Shown: positions 1-12,211, numbered from the stretch's first letter. The stretch: DNA of 64,000 nt from Dryomyza anilis (GCA_951804985.1 OX638133.1:2748501-2812500), one strand, 5' to 3'. Program-made: numbers and translations. Notes: generated by a model from the sequence alone, not told the origin.

Positions 1-129
1 AGACCGATTTAACTGAGATTTTACACTAGGATACTATGGAGTCCGGAGGGTGTCATGGGCTATATATGGGCGGGATTGGACAAAGGGGTGAGGTGCCTCC
101 CATACAACCTCAACTTTCAAAACGACATA

Positions 130-960
130 ACTCGGCACATACACAAGCTAAGAAGATGAAACAAAAAACTCAAATACAAAAACAAAATACAAAAGCAAAA
201 ACACAAAAGCAAAAACAAAAATAAAAATAAAACAAATCACAAAAACATAACCAAAAACAAACAAAAAAAACAAAAGCATAAATACAAAAGAAAACACAAA
301 AACAAAAGAAAACACAAAAACAAAAGATAACACAAATGCAAAAACAAAAGCAAAGACACAAAAAAAAAAACAAATCTCAAAATCAAAAGCAAAAAAACAA
401 AATTAAAAGCAAAAACACAAAAGCAAAAAAACAAAAGCAAAGACACAAAAACAAAAGCAACAAAATACAAAAGCAAAACACGAAACAAAAACAAAAACAA
501 AAGAAAAAAAAAGAAAAGGTAAGAATAGAAAAGAAAAAACACAAAAACTAAAGTAAAACACAAAAACAATAGCAAAGACACAAAATCAAAAACACCAAAT
601 TAAAAATAAAAGCAAAAACACAATATCAAAAACATAAAAGCAAAAACACAAAATCTTTGTACGAGTCGTGCACGGATCCAAAAACACAAAATCAAAAACA
701 AAACACAAAAGCAAAACACAAAACAAAAGAAACACAAAAATTAAAGCAAACACACACAAACAAAAGACACAAAATCAAAAGCAAAAACACAAAAGCAAAA
801 AACAAAAGCAAAAAAACAAAAGAAAAAACACAAACAAAAGGACACAAATCAAAAGATACCACAAAAAAACATAAATACAACATCAAAAGCAAAACACAGA
901 AAAGCAGAATAAAAAAGCAAAAACACAAAAAAGGAAACACACAAAAACAAAAAACCTCTG
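130..960. repeat. A/C-rich simple-repeat tract
   Basis: About 830 bases consist almost wholly of permutations of the short unit AAAAGCAAAAACAC. There is almost no T on this strand. Several long ORFs read through it on both strands, but they encode only Lys/Gln/Asn/Thr or Phe/Val/Leu/Cys runs and are artefacts of the composition. The tract is interrupted near 650-680 by a unique G/C-containing island. It lies upstream of the visible P450 exons, so it is either intronic to that gene or intergenic. Confidence 0.9.
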
Positions 961-1113
961 CACGAAATTTACTTAAAATTTGGAATATATAGTAGAACCC
1001 TCCAAACAAACTCAATTAGACTATCGAGAATAAATAATAAAAATGTTCTATATATTAATAAAATCACTACATATCCTTGCATTCACAAAATCTTTGCACG
1101 AGTCGTGCACGGG
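650..1113. repeat. Duplicated hairpin-bearing 27-bp segment (650-676 and 1087-1113)
   Basis: Nearly the same segment occurs at 650-676 and 1087-1113. It reads AAATCTTTG(T/C)ACGAGTC followed by GTGCACGG. Its core GCACGA-G-TCGTGC in the second copy is a 6-bp inverted repeat around one base. The segment stands out from the surrounding A/C and A/T sequence and is probably a fragment of a larger dispersed repeat. 961-1477 holds nothing else that I can identify. Confidence 0.6.
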
Positions 1114-1477
1114 TCTAGCTAGTCTTTCGATAAAATATTTGTAAACTGTCCTGAATTTAAATTTGCCAAAAATTTAAATTAAACAAAATTGTTTAAACCA
1201 GTTAAATAGAATTTAACATCGATTTAGGAAACCATAACTGATTTGTTAGAATCTTCCCAATTATAGAATTCGTTACAAATGTATTAATTGAAATTTTTCA
1301 ACTATATACCACCTAAAACTAAATTTAGAATCTTTAAAAAACATAACTTTAAATGGCATTTTATAATTTCGAAGAATGATTTGCACAAATATTTCTCTAT
1401 TTTTGAAACCAGCTAAAATAGAATTTCAGCAACAATAATAGAATACTTATATGGTTTGTTTTCTTTTTTTTACATAG

Positions 1478-3757
1478 GTCAAATCTTCCTTTCCGCATAT
1501 ACATAACGTATGCCGCAAACTGGAAACCTATGTTGCCCAGCATATAGATGAATCTTTTGAAGCCAAAAACGTAGGTGGAATCTCTCAAACCCGCACTTTT
1601 CTAACCTTATATCACCTCTCTTTTAGCTCTTCTCCAAATATACACTCGATGTGGTAGCTTCAGCTGCATATGGCCTGAATGCAGAATCTTTCACCAACAG
1701 TCGTTCAGACTTTACGCAGCTGGTCGAACATGTTTTCCAGCCCAATTCCATGAGTCTGCTCAATACGACCGCACTGCTTTTCTCACCTACATTGGGCAAC
1801 CTCATTCAATATCAGTAAAAAATGTCCCTGAAAACATCAATGCCAAATTTTAACCAATTCTCTATTTCAGCTATGTGCCTCCGGGTGTGCAGAAGTGGCT
1901 CCACACTATAGTCGGTACTATACTACAAAAACGCATAGCCGCTTTGGACCGAGAGACTGTGACGCAGAATAACGACTTCATGCAATGGCTTATCGAGGCC
2001 AAGCACAAATCGAAAGAACCCGTAGATCCAGCCACAATAGTGGGTCACTGTGGCACCTTTTTGCTGGAGGGTTTTGAGACATCCTCATCACTGATGGCCT
2101 TTACAATGTTTGAGGTTGGTATAGGGGCAGTTTATTGATCGAAATTATATAAATATTTAGAACAGAATTATGTATGAGATAGAGCAAATTTTAAACTTAC
2201 CAAATTAAAAAATTTACAGTACGCCCGAAATCCAGAAATACAAAACCGTGTTCTACAGGAAATCGACCAAGTTCTGCGCAGGCATAACAATGTCCCAAGT
2301 CATACCGCCTTACAGGAGATGCCCTATTTTGAGGCGACACTCTATGGTATGCTTCCTCAACATTGGGTCCATAAAATATCTAGTTTAATTCTTGTTTCTA
2401 TTTCAATGCACAGAGGCTCTTCGTATGTATCCAGCAATGTTGGCTCTACTGAAGCATTGCACAAAATCCTTTGAGTTACCACCACAAACTCCAGGCTCTC
2501 CGAGGCACTACGTAAATAAAGGCACTGTCTTTGTGGTTCCAGTGCAGGCCATACATTAGTGAGTAGCCCGTTTTAAGTTATTCATGAACTTCCTACATTT
2601 TTCCATTCTCGCAGTGACCCTGATTTGTATCCGGCCCCAGATGTGTATAAGCCAGAGCGATTTCTTGCCGATAGTGAGAGGCAGAAACTAAGCTGCGCAT
2701 TTCTGGGATTTGGCGAAGGTCCCCGCATGTGTCCAGGTATGTTTTGAATATAACCATGTAGTTTAAATGGGTTATTTAAATATTTAAAATCCTTAACGGG
2801 GTCTAGATAAATTTAGTTTTTAACTTTAAGTAGTCGTTTCTTCCTTAATTAATGTTAGAGACCTCCAACTTTGCACTTTTTATAACAATTGATGTATCTT
2901 CTTTAACCTAAAAACCTTCTACCAGGACCAGAAAAATCAAAAATTTGAAAAATTCTTCTAGAGAGATCAAATTTCTAACATAAAATAGATGTATTTTCGT
3001 TAATATGTGTTGTAGATGTCTCAAACTGTACGGTTTTTATACTGATTGTTTGGTCTTCAAGTAATTAAAAAAATATATGTATTTGTTATAAATCAAGTTT
3101 CCGAATTAAAATTGCTGTATCTTTGATAATACGCATTATAGAGACCTCAAACTTTGCACTTTTTATAAAAATAGCTTGGTCTTCAATAATATTTCAAATT
3201 TGTAAAATCCTACTACGATAACCAGAAAAATCAATGTATCTTCGTTTAATATGCGTCGTACAGACCTCAAACTTTGCAGTTTCTATACTGATTGATTGGT
3301 CTTTGAGAATGTCTTTAAAATTGGAAAATCCTTTAAGAGAAATAAAATTTCTAACTTAAAATAGCTATATCTTCGTAGTAGAGGCCTCAATTGTTGCATT
3401 TTTTTACTGATTGATTGGTTTTCAAGAATATCCCTCAACGGGGACCAGAGAAATCAATTTTTTAACATCACATGTGTCGTAAAGACCTCATATTTTGTTT
3501 ATTTATACTGATTGAATGGTCTCTAATATTATTTCTAAATTATACAATTTGTTTTAAAATTTCTATCTGATTTCTTCACAGGCATGCGCTTCGGACTGGC
3601 GCAGGTTAAGGCCGGTCTGGTCACACTGCTCTCAAAGTACTCGGTGGAGTTGTCTGCGCAGACTAACCCCACTATGAAGTTGGCACCCTCTACCTTTCTG
3701 ACAGCTACCAAAAATGGCATCTGGATTAAATTCAAGGCGCGCACTGTAGCTCAATAA
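1478..3757 (+). CDS. Cytochrome P450, CYP3 clan (5' end missing)
   Basis: Haem-thiolate monooxygenase, presumably anchored in the endoplasmic reticulum, acting on xenobiotics or endogenous lipids. Seven exons join in frame: 1478-1570, 1627-1814, 1871-2114, 2220-2346, 2414-2558, 2615-2736, 3582-3757. Visible landmarks are an I-helix motif EGFETSS (usually A/G-G-x-E-T), the K-helix ExxR as EALR, the PERF motif as YKPERF, and the haem loop FGEGPRMCPG with its Cys ligand. The last intron splits the final Gly codon of the haem loop. About 365 residues are visible; the family is near 500, so the N-terminal anchor and the first 120 or so residues are missing. No exon for them is recognisable in 1-1477, so they lie beyond the window edge or are lost. 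The first exon's phase is assumed. Resemblance to CYP28/CYP309-type proteins is only an impression. Confidence 0.9.
2790..3550 (+). repeat. Diverged tandem repeat in the last P450 intron
   Basis: The 845-base last intron contains five or six imperfect copies of a unit of roughly 130 bases. Each copy carries recognisable blocks: 'agacctcaaactttgcact', 'ttttatactgattgattgg', 'tcttcaagaatat' and 'gtatcttcgt'. The copies are diverged by substitutions and indels, so the array is old. It is non-coding and accounts for nearly all of the intron. Confidence 0.8.
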
Positions 3758-4538
3758 TTAAAGATGCAGTTTTTTTTTTGTATTTTTTTGGAATTTATTC
3801 AATTTGTAATTGGTTTGTAACACTAGTTTTTTTTTCACTTTTGCTTAAACTTGTTCATCATATTCATCATCATCATTTAAATAAAAATACAAAAATGTGT
3901 TTATAGTATGTATAAAACACGCAAATAAATTCTATGCTACATGACAATGTTATGCATCTAAATATTGAATATTTGTGGGTTTTAAATACAGACATATATA
4001 AATATTATTCAGTACATGTTATGTATATAAATAGTGTATAAAGTACACGCATCTGTTATACTTAATTTCAATGTAATAACTTCAATTGTTAGCTTTAGTT
4101 TTAGTTATTATTATTATAATCATTATTGTTACTTTAATTACTTATTATTATCATCATTGGGTTGCACATACATAATTCTCGAATAAATAACAACGAATTC
4201 AACAATTCAAAAGCAAATGAATGCAACGTGGTTACATAGTAATAAAATTATATCTTCAAATATATATTTTGTATACGATAAATGCCTTTTGCTAAGTGTT
4301 AGGTGTAAATAGTTATGATTTGCGCTATTAGTGTGTTAGATTTTTATGTTTTTTTTTTGTTTGTTTTAAATTTTTAAGTTTTTTTTTATTTTAATTAAGT
4401 AGTTTTGTTTAGCTTTTTATTGCGCACGCGCGTCTGTCTTTAAATAAAAGCAACGCCGGCGTCTTTATTGCTTGAGTGAGCAAACAGTTGTGATTATGGT
4501 CTCTATCGGGGTCAGGCGGTTAGAAGTTCAGCCTGCGA
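3758..4538. other. Convergent intergenic region with 3' UTRs
   Basis: A/T-rich DNA between the stop of the P450 (+) and the stop of the SLC12A8-like gene (-). Several AATAAA signals follow the P450 stop (for example near 3880 and 3925). A TTTATT (AATAAA on the minus strand) lies near 4463, suitably placed for the transporter. No gene or RNA was recognised here. Confidence 0.6.
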
Positions 4539-7500
4539 TTAAATGTCGTCCACCAGGTGGCCCTGCACAACGGAGGAATGATGATAGCGGCGGCGTTGCG
4601 AGAAGTCATCATTGTCCTCGTTCAGCTGCGTGGGCGACAGATCGACGCCCGGACAGGAGGGCGTCACCACGATCTGCTCGTATTCGTGCGAGCGTTTGCT
4701 GGAAAGCGATGAAAAAATTAATTTTAAATATGCATATCTTGTAAATTAAGATATCATTAATGTGAGATATCGTCGGTAGCTCGTCTGATTAGTGCGTTGT
4801 TCTTCGAGCCGAAAGGTCCCGGTTCAATCGCCAGCGACTGTCAACAGCTTTTTCATAGAAATATGAAATGCAACGCTACCTCTCGGCAGTAAATATCAAA
4901 CCTACGTGAGTAAAACATTGCATATGAAAAGATATCAAGTAAGACAAGTGATGATTGCCGTCGTTAAACCCATCAAATTGTCAACTATTTTTCATATAGA
5001 TAACAATCAGCTGATGAAATGTCTTCGATGCTGTATCTATGAATGACGTCCATGACTTCGTTAATGGCACGTCATGCATGAAGTGGTGGACATTCGTATA
5101 AAAATTACAGCAATACTTTGTAGGGCGAAATTATATCGGTCATTCATAGTCCTGATAGTCCTGAAATCCATACTTTTGATAAAAACTGACTCATATGCCT
5201 CAATTTCGACAAATTTTTACTATACAAATTTTTACTATACTACAATTTTGACATTTTCAAACATATTTGAATTGTAATACATAGAATCAAACAATCTTTT
5301 ACGGCAGGAAACTATATCTGAAAATCACTACAGGAGACAATAGATTGTGATTTGTAGCTAATTTGTTTCAGTGTAAAGTAAAAGCTATGTTTATCAAGGG
5401 TTTATCAAGGGAAAAATGTGAAAAGAAGGTTCAATAATTAATATAAATCAATCTTAAAATACATGTATTAAGTTTTTGATCCATATTTGAAGTTATTTGA
5501 TCTATTTTTAAGTTTTCTGATCCATATTTGTTTAGTTTTTTAGTTCATAATCCATACATATTTTACTTGTTTTTCGTCTATATAATTGTTAGCCCTGATC
5601 ATTAGATGCGTGTACTGGGGGTACAGGTTGTGTCGGTTGTATGACTGGCCAAGGTGTGACTGGCTTTACAAAAATTAAAAAAATTAATTGACATTTTGCA
5701 CAAGTGTTGTTTGAAAAGTAATAATATATGATTGCTTCAAAATTCAGTACTTGAAGGTCTCGTGTAATAACCCAATAAACACAGATACGGACTGAAACGT
5801 AAAAATGGTTGTGAGAACGGGTTATTGCGGTGACATTACGGCACAATATTACGTGTTAAATACAGGTCTAGCCGTAATTACGGTATTAGATACGGATATC
5901 AATTTTTACGTTCAAAAACCGGCACCGTTCCGGCCACGTAATTACGGTACAAAAACGCCTGTTACCGTAAATTCGATTGAAAATACAAAAAAACATTTTT
6001 ATGTGCGAAGTACGGCAACGTTACGTGCACGTAATTACGGCTCAGAAACGACAGCTACCGTAAATACGACCAAAAATCCGGACAAACATTTTTACGTGAA
6101 AAAAACGGTAACTTTACGGCTTTACTTAATTTAAAGAAATATTTTTATGACTATAATGCCTGGGTTTTTTATTCTTCATGATTGAAAAATATTTTTCATT
6201 TGAAATAATAAAAATATAAATAATAATTGATATATAAAATTTTCTAGTTGCAACATGTTTATCAATGGCAAAAGGTGGAATCTAAAGAATGCTGAAAACA
6301 TCCTTTCAATTATGCGCAGATAATGTATTTTTCTTCAATTATAAAATTTTGATTTTACATATAGCCTTACATATGGCACGCATACGGCACTGTATTTACG
6401 TCCCGTTTTCGTGCCGTATTTACGTTCCTTTTACGTGCCTTTTATACGGACCGTTTACGTGCCGTATTTACGTTCCCTTTACTTTCCGTTTACGGGCCGT
6501 ATTTACGTGCCTTTTACGTTCATTCATTGCTTTAAAGTACCGTAAAGAAGTTCCGTTTACGGCCCGTAAATACGTTCACGCATTCACGTTTTATTGCCGT
6601 TCCTACGGTCCATTTCCGGAATAGGCCGTATTTTAAATTTCATTTCATATGTAAAACGGGTTGTTTTACGTTCCGTAAACGGTGTTTATGCCCGTAAATA
6701 CGGAACGTATACGGCACATTTACTTGCCTTTTGGTTTATTGGGAAGCTTCTATCACACACACAAGTTGAATTTGATTTGTCTAACCCCAATAAACACAGA
6801 TACGGACTGAAACGTAAAAACGGTTGTGAGAACGGATATGCCCGTTATTGCGGTGACATTACGGCACAATATTACGTGTTAAATACAGGTCTAGCCGTAA
6901 ATACGGTAGTAGATACGGATATCAATTTTACGTACAAAAACCGGCACCGTTCCGGCCACGTTATTACGGTACAAAAACGCCTGTTACCGTAAATTCGATT
7001 GAAAATACAAAAAAACATTTTTACGTGCGAAGTACGGCAACGTTACGTGCACGTAATTACGGCTCAGAAACGGCAGCTACCGTAAATACGGACAAACATT
7101 TTTACGTGTAAAAAACGGTAACTTTACGGCTTTACTTAATTTAAAGAAATATTTGTATGACTACAATGCCTGGGTTTTTTATTCTTCATGATTGAAAAAT
7201 ACTTTTCATTTGAAATAATAAAAATATAAATAATAATTGATATATAAAATTTTCTAGTTGCAACATGTTAATCAATGGCAAAAGGTGGAATCTAAAGAAT
7301 GCTGAAAACATACTTTCAGTTATGCGCAGATAATGTATTTTTCTTCAATTATTAAATTTTGATTTTACATAAAGCCTTACATATTGCACGCATACGGCAC
7401 TGTATTTACGTCCTGTTTTCGTGCCGTATTTACGTTCCTTTTACGTGCCTTTTATACGGACCGTTTACGTGCCGTATTTACGTTCCCTTTACTTTCCGTT

Positions 7501-10500
7501 TACGGGCCGAATTTACGTGCCTTTTACGTTCATTCATTGCTTTAAATTACCGTAAAGAAGTTCCGTTTACGGCCGCATTCACGCATTCACGTTTTATTGC
7601 CGTTCCTACGGTCCATTTCCGGAATAGGCCGTATTTTAAATTTCATTTCATATGTAACACGGGTTGTTTTACGTTCCGTAAACGGTGTTTATGCCCGTAA
7701 ATACGGAACGTATACGGCACGTTTACGTGCCTTTTGGTTTATTGGGAAGCTTCTATCACACACACACAAGTTGATTTTAATTTGTCTAATGTATTCGATT
7801 TCACACTGATCTCCATTACACTTTCCATGCCTGCAAATAACTTACCCGAAACAGCGGAAGATGACGCTTTTGAGCCACGCAAAGAAATTGAACTCCGCCG
7901 TGAGGCCGGGCTTAACGGCGGGATTGGCGGTGCCCACGTAGAACCACACAACAAACACAACCACAAAGCAAGTCAGCGCGTAGTACCAATTGACCAGCAG
8001 CATGACCAGTATCTTGGTGAAGGCCTGCAAAAGAAATTAACGCAGTATTTAGTAAAAGTTGGAACAGAAACTCAGAGGCATTTACCCCCAGCAGCGAGGC
8101 CCAGCGATTGCAGAAGCCCGAATACCAGTTCTTGGTCTTCGAGTGAATGGGGGGCCGAATGGGCGCAATGGGCTCCTCGTCTTCGGCGCTGTTTGTGGTC
8201 ACATCCTCGAGCACATTGTCAGCGGCATTTGTGCTGTTGGTGCTATCGTGAAAAACAACGGCCGCGATGTCGGCCGCATTCGGCTGGTTTTCAGTCTCAT
8301 TGTTGACATTGTTGGTGATGGTGTTGTTGGTGGATGTTGAAGGCACATGTTGTGGTGAGTTCTGTTGCGATGCGGCAGGACTCTGCATCGAAATAGAGAC
8401 TTTTGTTAGTTTCAGTGTCCACCGCTGATTTCAAACAACGACTTACTTGCAGATTCTTGTGTCGCACGCGATCCGGAAACAGCAGATCCAGATCATTTTC
8501 GCTCTGCACGGCGCCATAGCGACGCGTCTCATAGGAGGGACTGGAGGCCTGTATGCGAAAGCGTTCCTCACGCTGCTCCTGTATGTCGAAGGTCTGCGCC
8601 AGCGCAAAGTACGAGTAGTCAATACACGCATAGGTCAGCAGAAACGGCATGGTGACAATGGGCGCCAAGAAGTTGATGTCGCCGACAATGATGAAGGAAA
8701 CGGTAACAACGGCGACCACACCCATGGCATACAATGGCACTTTGTTGGGACCGCGCTACAATTTAACAGACAATATTAAATCCGAAGTTGTACTTGACAT
8801 TGAAAACTTACGCCCTTGCTCAATACATCGATGCCGGGTATAACGCTTTCCTTGGCAATGCTCTGCAGCACGCGCGGCGTGCCGTACATGGCGCCCAGGC
8901 AGGACGACATGCTGGAAACATAGATGCCGGCCAACAGCAGAAACTGCACCGCAGAAACCTTGACGGAAATCATGAAATCTGTCAGCAGTACAGAGCGTTC
9001 GCACGTGGAGCCCAAGAAGAGAATGAAGACCATGTAGAGAAAGGTGCTACATCGAATATAGTTTTAAATTGTGTTTTATTCAATTTAAATCAATGCTTAC
9101 GAAGTGCCGAACGCCGCCAGTGTGCCGTTGGGTATATCGGTGGAGGGTGCGCGCAAGTCGCCGCTCATGTTGATGCCCGAAAGCACGCCGGTGACCGTGG
9201 GAAAGAAGACACCGAAGACGCGGAACCAGGAGTAGCCGTCTTCGTATTTGGGCCATAGATTCTCCATGAAATTGTTGCTGACCCAGCCGTCAAAGCCGTG
9301 ATCTATATTATAAAAATATGTCAAATATTTTTTACATTTTCAAATGTAATTTAGAAAAAATCAATTGAAATTGAGATATTCCATTTGAAAATCAATAGAC
9401 ATCAATTGCAATTCAGAAATTCCATTTGATTTCATTTGATAATTAAAATTTTCGAAATTCCAAATGGAAAGTTGTGAATGTCAATTGATATCCTTTTAAA
9501 ATCAAATAGAATTTCTGAATTAAAACTGATGTATTTTGAAATTAAAATTTTTTTTCATCTATGTTTGCTACCAATAAATTGAGCATCGCCTTACCTGGAT
9601 CCTCGCCAACAAAACTGCCCACCATAAAGTCGAGCGCCGAAATCAGCAGTATCATCAACAGTATAAACTGCAGCTTGATCACCCATTTGACGCCCGCCAC
9701 GTTGATGCAGCCCAACAGCAGCACTGCGGCCGTTGCAAAGCCACGTATCGCCCACCTGTTCTCCTCCAGTCCTACTAGGCCAGCCATGGACTCGCCGAAA
9801 CCCATGACATTCAGCGCACAGCCCACCGCCTGCCCAAAGCAATAGAGCAGCCCCAGCGAACCGCCAAAGCGCGAACCCAACGTATGCGCTATAAGAAAAT
9901 AAACGCCGCCGCTCTCAACACGACATCGCTCGCAAATACCAACTGCCGACAGCACCGACACCAGCGCTATAACCACTGTGCAGAATATGATAAGCACAGC
10001 ATTGAAGATGCCCGCCTGGGCTACAATCCAACCGGAACGCAGAAACACTATGACGCCAAAGACGTTGATCAGGCAGGAGGTAAAAACGCCATCCCACGTG
10101 CCGAAGAGAACTGGCTGTGAGATGAAGAAATTTGTGCGCCACCTGTTGATGTCAAATGTGGTTAAATGAAAGACTTCCGTTGCCAACACGTCAGACTTAC
10201 CATGGTTTGTCGCCTTGCTGGTCGGCAAAGATCTCGTTGGCACCGGAGGCATGATGTCCACCCGCTGCATACGTGTACTCATTGCCCAGATCTACAAAGC
10301 CGCCGTTGTTGGCGCGCTGCCGAAAGTTTGGTTCGTCGTCATCACCCAGACCAAAGCTGCAAAGGCAGAGTGGTTTAAAAACTACAGCCTCCCTGAAACA
10401 GCTTTCATGACTTACCGATTCCAGTCCACGTCCGCGCGTCGATAGCCAGCACCGCGAGCTCCGTTGCCCGCAGACTCAGTGGCGCTGCTGCCACTGCCGT

Positions 10501-10507
10501 TACTCAT
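4539..10507 (-). CDS. SLC12A8-type solute carrier, 725 aa, nine exons
   Basis: Multi-pass membrane transporter of the cation-chloride cotransporter family (CCC9 branch); human SLC12A8 has a debated nicotinamide mononucleotide transport role, so the substrate here is open. Exons in transcript order: 10416-10507, 10201-10356, 9595-10142, 9101-9302, 8812-9046, 8447-8755, 8086-8382, 7846-8024, 4539-4698. All junctions are GT/AG with matching phase, and 2178 coding bases give 725 aa, against 714 in human. The third exon carries the family block PVLFGTWDGVFTSC with the first membrane helices, then ERCRVESGGVYF and FGQAVGC. Exon seven is a low-complexity Asn/Thr/Ala-rich loop. The eighth encodes one more hydrophobic pair. 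The last encodes a charged tail ending VVQGHLVDDI. The start ATG at 10507 opens a Gly/Ser-rich cytosolic N-terminus. Confidence 0.93.
4770..4912 (+). mobile_element. tRNA-derived SINE, copy 1
   Basis: A tRNA-like head has a box-A-like TAGCTCGTCTGATTAGTG near 4777 and a box-B-like GGTTCAATCG at 4821-4830, the spacing of a polymerase III internal promoter. It is followed by a body (TTTCATAGAAA ... GCTACCTCTCGGCAGTAAAT) shared with a second copy at 23.7 kb. It cannot be a functional tRNA: the acceptor ends do not pair and there is no proper anticodon arm. It lies in the last intron of the SLC12A8-like gene, antisense to it. Confidence 0.7.
4913..5770. other. Intronic DNA without recognisable features
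   Basis: Between the SINE and the first ACG-rich element the intron is plain A/T-rich sequence. A small direct repeat 'atttttactatac' occurs twice at about 5211-5240, and 'gtttatcaaggg' twice near 5390-5410. Short ORFs here lack codon bias or domains. Confidence 0.5.
5771..6743 (+). mobile_element. ACG-rich repeat element, tandem copy 1
   Basis: A 973-base element bounded by short inverted ends: CCCAATAAAC on the left and GTTTATTGGG on the right. The left half is crowded with TACGG, CGTAAA and CCGTAA; the right half has the opposite-sense TTTACGT, GCCGTATTTACG and TTTACGGG. The middle is ordinary A/T-rich DNA. ORFs inside have no coding character and change between copies. No transposase is encoded, so it behaves like a non-autonomous element whose subterminal motifs could be transposase-binding sites. 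Its superfamily is unknown to me. Confidence 0.75.
6786..7746 (+). mobile_element. ACG-rich repeat element, tandem copy 2
   Basis: A 961-base copy almost identical to copy 1, starting 1,015 bases after it. The 42 bases between them (6744-6785, AAGCTTCTATCACACACA ... TTTGTCTAA) are repeated after copy 2 at 7747-7790. The pair therefore arose by tandem duplication of element plus flank, not by two insertions. Divergence is a few percent, with scattered indels. Confidence 0.8.
9320..9560. repeat. AATTTCCATTTGAAATTG-type intronic repeat
   Basis: Third intron of the SLC12A8-like gene. It is built from diverged units that combine 'ccatttgaaat', 'tcaattgaaattgag' and 'aaattccatttgatt'. The same vocabulary occurs at 49,750-50,210 and 55,980-56,600, so this is one dispersed low-complexity repeat family. 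The units are partly self-complementary (ATTTGAAAT, CAATTG). Confidence 0.65.
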
Positions 10508-12211
10508 GCTTTTCCCTTTTTTGCTTCGTCGCCTCTACTACGCGCGATCTCTAACTATGATTTCATCCAATCTATGTCTTTGATTTATGATGTTGTTGTT
10601 GTTCTATCGTATTGAATTTGGTTTTAATCGATTTTTGATTTGGATCCACGCAATCAGAAAGTTAAAACAACAAGCAGAAGAAAAAAAGAAACAAAGCAGC
10701 AGAGCCTTCACATGACGCACCGTCGGCACTTTATCACAATACAATTTTGTGTGTTTTTATTTGCAGTATATGTTTGTGTGCTTAATATGTATTTTGCAAT
10801 CATGCAAATTATGATATTTTAAAAAACAAGCAATTTTATGATCAGCAATAGATTTTTATAATATTTTCGTCACTGTTGTCATCGCTGTCAGTGCAACATA
10901 TGACGTAAACTAAATAAATAAAAATCAAAAACGTGATCACCCTGTTTATGCAAAGTTGCCAGATTTGAAGACAATTCACAAACATCCGGGAATCTAATTT
11001 AGGTTTCTTGTTTAAGATCCTGATTTATTAATTTTTAATTAAATTTTTATTACCTAACACTCATTTTTATGATTATCGTAAATTTTTATAGTTCACAACC
11101 GATGATGAATGCCAATACAGAAAACAATTATTTTTAGCTTGTATAATAGGATGTCTTAAATTTTTCAAGGGTTTAAATCGTTTTTCTAATTAAATGTATA
11201 TTTAAAAAAAATCAAATAATTAAAATAAGATTTTAAAATTATTTTTTTGACAGTTTTTAAACCATCTACAACATGTTAGAAGTATATACAGGTTAAGTCA
11301 TCTTTCAAAATTCAGTCAGAAAAATTTAAAACGTAACATCAGTGCTTCGTTTACAATTTCATAAAATCAAAAATATTCAAATCAATTAAATAAATTTCTA
11401 CATTTTTCAAACTTTCAAGAATTCTCAGGATCCAAAAGAAACCACAGTGAATGGCAAAAGTGATAAGAGTGAAAATGTGCAGTGAAATTTTTATAAAATC
11501 TCCAAATTTTAATGCAAAAAACCATAACCTGAAAATAAAGTTTACAATGACAATAATTCTGGAATTTTTAAAATTTTATTCTTGACATTCTCAGCACACT
11601 GTAGATCTAAATGGTCTAATGGTCTAGATGGTCTAACTTGTAAATATATACTTTAATCATGATCTACAATAAACAAGAGTAAATGAATTTGATTACTTGA
11701 TAAAAAAAAACTAAAATGCATTTGCTTACTTTCATTGTACAATAAAATAAGTTATAATCTAATGGGAATTGCCATTTCTCACTGATTTTCAAAAATCCCA
11801 GTTATGGAGTTAAATGCAAATGGTGGCCTCGTTTGTTGGTGTTGTCGCAGTACTGCATTTTCAAAATAAAAGAAATAATTCTTAAAGCAATAAAAACGAA
11901 CTAATCAAAATTTTAAGAAAAAACATAAGAAAGAGTAACAAAAAAATTCCTACTTTCAAATAAGGAAAAAAGAAAAATGCTTCCACTAAAATAAAATCTC
12001 GAAAAGTGTAATTAATGAACTGTTACATATTTCGCACTTTCTACTTTGAAAAAAAAAACGTACCAAATAGTACGAAAGTGCGTACTTGGGCACACTGGAG
12101 AAAAGAATATATACAAAATTCTAATTTTGTTTTGATTCGTTTAATTGATCTAATCAACGCGTAGTTTCTGAAAATTACTTAATTGCTGCGGATCTTGCAC
12201 ATCCTAGAGCA
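10508..12211. other. Divergent intergenic region, SLC12A8-like / MADF gene 1
   Basis: This 1.7-kb stretch must contain the promoters of two divergently transcribed genes. It is A/T-rich with no recognisable ORF of substance. The SLC12A8-like 5' leader probably occupies the right side of 10508-10700 (GTTGTTGTTGTT run near 10590). I see no transposon ends or RNA genes in 10,900-12,080. Confidence 0.5.
12087..12097 (+). promoter_or_regulatory. Motif-1-like promoter element upstream of MADF gene 1
   Basis: TGGGCACACTG, 115 bases before the MADF gene 1 ATG, differs by one base from the fly core-promoter Motif 1 (YGGTCACACTR), which is bound by M1BP in Drosophila housekeeping promoters. Position and spacing fit a TATA-less promoter. 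The assignment rests on one short match. Confidence 0.35.

Noticed and set aside
36..1015. Lys/Gln/Asn-rich and Phe/Val-rich ORFs
   Set aside because: They follow from the A/C simple repeat, run on both strands and have no domain.
4472..4744. Plus-strand 90-codon ORF
   Set aside because: Shadow of the last SLC12A8-like exon, which reads in phase on the minus strand with a proper acceptor at 4,699.
4770..4842. Functional tRNA gene
   Set aside because: A and B boxes are present, but acceptor and anticodon stems do not pair; it fits a SINE head better.
5805..7809. ORFs of 70-132 codons with Tyr/Val/Arg repeats
   Set aside because: They lie inside the ACG-rich repeat, are broken differently in each copy and show no protein family.
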